Assembly: GCA_021737445.1 (NCBI GenBank) | Contig: JAIPDY010000199.1 | Span: 1-6,292, forward strand | Reading direction: 5' to 3' | Length of the DNA stretch: 6,292 nucleotides | Source of the DNA: Desulfotignum sp. | GTDB taxonomy: Bacteria > Desulfobacterota > Desulfobacteria > Desulfobacterales > Desulfobacteraceae | Part shown: in pieces, positions 4,705 to 6,292 of the stretch | Layout of the letters: each line of letters begins with the position of its first letter | How positions within the stretch are numbered: the first letter of the stretch is position 1 | Translations under genes and position numbers: made by a program | The notes under the pieces: model-generated | Seen by the model: the letters and a program-made list of their open reading frames with translations, nothing else | Databases searched by the model: none | What the model was told of the DNA's origin: nothing

Positions 4705-5202
4705 CTACTGCATCTCATGGCTGAACCGGTCCATCAGGGTAACGTCGTCAACCACCGCCTTGGTGGTGATCTCATACACCCCTTTGGCTTTCATGTCAGC
4801 AGTTATACCGAAGCCCTTGCTCATGTACATGCCCATGATTTTCTGGGTTTCCCCGGCATCGTTTTTAATCAGAAACCCCACCTTTGCATCTTTCACAGGT
4901 GTATGGTCTTTGTCCATGATATACACCATGATGTGATGGGGCTTGTCCATCTGTTTTTCTCCATGGGAAGCATGATCTCCTGAGGATTGGTCAGCCGCCT
5001 TTTCATCACCCTGGTTTCGAAGGTCCATCAGGTAATAGGACAGCATATACCCGTTTTGCATGGATTCATGGAACAGCTCTCCGATTTTGTCTGATGCATC
5101 CATATCATGGCTGTCATCCATTGCAGAAGCAGTGGTTGAAAAGAAAACCAGGGCAGCTGCCAGGGTAACAAGACACATAAGTGTTAATGATATTTTTTTC
5201 AT
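4705..5202 (-). CDS. Secreted Met/His-rich protein of the metal-efflux operon (YtkA/FixH-like Ig-type domain)
   Basis: A 165-residue protein with a clear Sec signal peptide: a lysine N-terminus, a hydrophobic core and a likely cut after residue 27 (TTASA before MDDSHDMD). The mature part is small, acidic and rich in Met, His and Asp, with clusters such as DDSHDMDASD, DHASHGEKQMDKPHH and IMGMYMSKG, the sort of soft ligands that bind Cu(I) or Ag(I). From about residue 88 (HHIMVYIMDKDHTPVKDAKV) the strands resemble YtkA/FixH-type immunoglobulin-like domains, with the common pattern of a PVKDAKV strand, a Met-rich turn and a closing KGVYEITTKAVV strand. AAAGGA stands about eight bases before the ATG at 5202. 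The gene begins 16 nt after the cusA stop, so it shares that transcript and probably acts in the periplasm as a metal chaperone or buffer. The operon link is seen; metal binding is inferred and no named family is certain. Confidence 0.8.
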   Translation of the reverse strand: MKKISLTLMCLVTLAAALVFFSTTASAMDDSHDMDASDKIGELFHESMQNGYMLSYYLMDLRNQGDEKAADQSSGDHASHGEKQMDKPHHIMVYIMDKDHTPVKDAKVGFLIKNDAGETQKIMGMYMSKGFGITADMKAKGVYEITTKAVVDDVTLMDRFSHEMQ

Positions 5203-5218
5203 GGGTAAACATCCTTTC

Positions 5219-6292
5219 TTACAAATTATTATTGTTATTATTAATTTCCCGGGTTTTCCACAGAATGTAAATTACCGGAATGATAATCAACGTCATGACG
5301 GCGGAAGACACAAGTCCCCCCACCATGGGTGCTGCAATGCGCTTCATTATCTGGGAGCCGGCCCCGCTGCCGTACATGATGGGCAAAAGACCTATCAGGG
5401 TGGTGGCCACGGTCATGATCAAGGGCCGGACCCGCTCCACCGCCCCTTCCACAATGGCGGGATGCAGGGCGGACACCGTGGTCATCTGCCCGGCGGCAGT
5501 CCGACGTCGGAACACCTCGTCCAGATACACCAGCATCACAATGCCGGTTTCTGTTGCCAGGCCGGCCAGGGCGATAAACCCCACCCCCACGGCCACAGAC
5601 ATGTTGTACCCCAAAAGATAGATCAGCCAGAACCCCCCGATCAGAGAAAAAGGCAGACTGGCCATCACAATGACCACCTCTGTAAGGTTGCCAAAATGGA
5701 TATACAGCAGGATGAATATCACCAGCAGGGTGGCCGGAATAATAAGCCGCAGGGTTTTTTTCGCCTTTTCCATATATTCATACTGGCCGGACCAGACAAG
5801 GGAATACCCTGACGGCAGATCGATGTTTTCATCCACCAGCTGCCGGGCCTGCTGTACATAGGTGCCCAGATCCATTCCTTTGATATCCACAAACACCCAG
5901 GCACTTCTTTTGGAATTTTCACTCTTTATGCCGGCCGGGCCTTTTTTTACGGCAATATCGGCCAGCTGGGTCAACGGCACCTGGGCACCGGACGGGGTGG
6001 GCACAAACACCCGGCGTATCATGTGGAGATTGTCCCGGAACTCCCGGTTGTACCGCAGATTGACAGGATACCGTTCCAGGCCCTCCACGGTATAGGTAAC
6101 GTTCATCCCGCCGATGGCGGTCTTGATAATGTCCTGGACATCCTGCACCGTTAACCCGTACCGGGCGATTTCTTTTCTGTTAATGGTAAAATCCAGGTAG
6201 TTGCCGCCGGTGACCCGTTCGGAAAACACGGACAGGGTCCCTTCTTTATCTTTGAGCAGGCTTTCGATCTGTTCTCCCAGATCGGCCAGGGT
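5219..6292 (-). CDS. cusA: CusA-type heavy-metal efflux RND transporter, C-terminal third (partial)
   Basis: The last 357 residues of the inner-membrane pump of a CusCBA-like tripartite system that drives Cu(I)/Ag(I) (or other divalent metal) from periplasm and cytosol to the outside using proton flow. The frame is open to the right edge. A GTG at 6229 is internal, since the 21 codons before it (LADLGEQIESLL and on) continue the family sequence. Visible parts in order: periplasmic docking and porter residues (GGNYLDFTINRKEIARYGLT, VEGLERYPVNLRY), the WSGQYEYMEKAK segment before the second membrane block, then five membrane helices. Conserved blocks are GFIALAGLATETGIVMLVYL, RVRPLIMTVATTLIGLLPI, and GSGAGSQIMKRIAAPMVGGL. 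The Met triad and the TM4 acidic residues lie outside the window, so copper versus zinc/cobalt specificity cannot be read. The C-terminus is short and ends in six Asn and Leu. The Met/His-rich gene follows at once. Confidence 0.95.
   Translation of the reverse strand, partial: TLADLGEQIESLLKDKEGTLSVFSERVTGGNYLDFTINRKEIARYGLTVQDVQDIIKTAIGGMNVTYTVEGLERYPVNLRYNREFRDNLHMIRRVFVPTPSGAQVPLTQLADIAVKKGPAGIKSENSKRSAWVFVDIKGMDLGTYVQQARQLVDENIDLPSGYSLVWSGQYEYMEKAKKTLRLIIPATLLVIFILLYIHFGNLTEVVIVMASLPFSLIGGFWLIYLLGYNMSVAVGVGFIALAGLATETGIVMLVYLDEVFRRRTAAGQMTTVSALHPAIVEGAVERVRPLIMTVATTLIGLLPIMYGSGAGSQIMKRIAAPMVGGLVSSAVMTLIIIPVIYILWKTREINNNNNNL
5225..5242 (-). repeat. Trinucleotide (AAT/AAC)6 run encoding six Asn at the cusA C-terminus
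   Basis: Six consecutive Asn codons (five AAT, one AAC on the minus strand) come two codons before the end of cusA (INNNNNNL then stop). A run of near-identical triplets can change length by slippage without breaking the frame, and here it touches only the extreme tail. Confidence 0.8.

Overview
This 6.3 kb stretch looks like chromosomal DNA of a Gram-negative anaerobe, most likely a marine-type sulfate reducer of the Desulfobacterota (Desulfobacteraceae-like). That assignment is inference. It rests on the style of the NhaD antiporter with its downstream Rossmann-type regulator fragment, on the PilZ-type remnant, and on the CusA plus small Met/His-rich secreted protein pairing. No 16S or other marker is present. 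Almost every gene is on the minus strand; the one plus-strand gene is a broken ATPase.

Left part (1-2185): a minus-strand pair runs nhaD (Na+/H+ antiporter with a signal-peptide-like N-terminus and a His/Gly-rich linker) into the start of a Rossmann-like protein cut off by the window edge. A truncated PilZ-type reading frame lies upstream of nhaD.

Middle (2186-3890): a complete tRNA-Pro(GGG) carries its own consensus-like promoter, an encoded CCA and a strong intrinsic terminator. Upstream of it is a tight two-gene unit, an alpha/beta hydrolase followed 13 nt later by arfB, which encodes the GGQ ribosome-rescue hydrolase.

Right-middle (3890-4704): this looks like an accessory or decaying zone. 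A 36-bp imperfect palindrome sits directly before the ribosome-binding site of a plus-strand AAA/DUF4143 ATPase that has lost its middle, with its Walker A fused in frame to its C-terminal nuclease-like domain. About 420 nt of non-coding DNA follows. It is dominated by a 190-nt imperfect inverted repeat that can fold into one long hairpin of about 60 pairs, flanked by smaller hairpins and an 11-bp direct repeat. This hairpin element is the least explained and most interesting object in the window.

Right part (4705-6292): a minus-strand metal-efflux operon end. The C-terminal third of a CusA-type heavy-metal RND pump is followed 16 nt later by a secreted Met/His-rich protein that probably works with it in periplasmic copper/silver handling.
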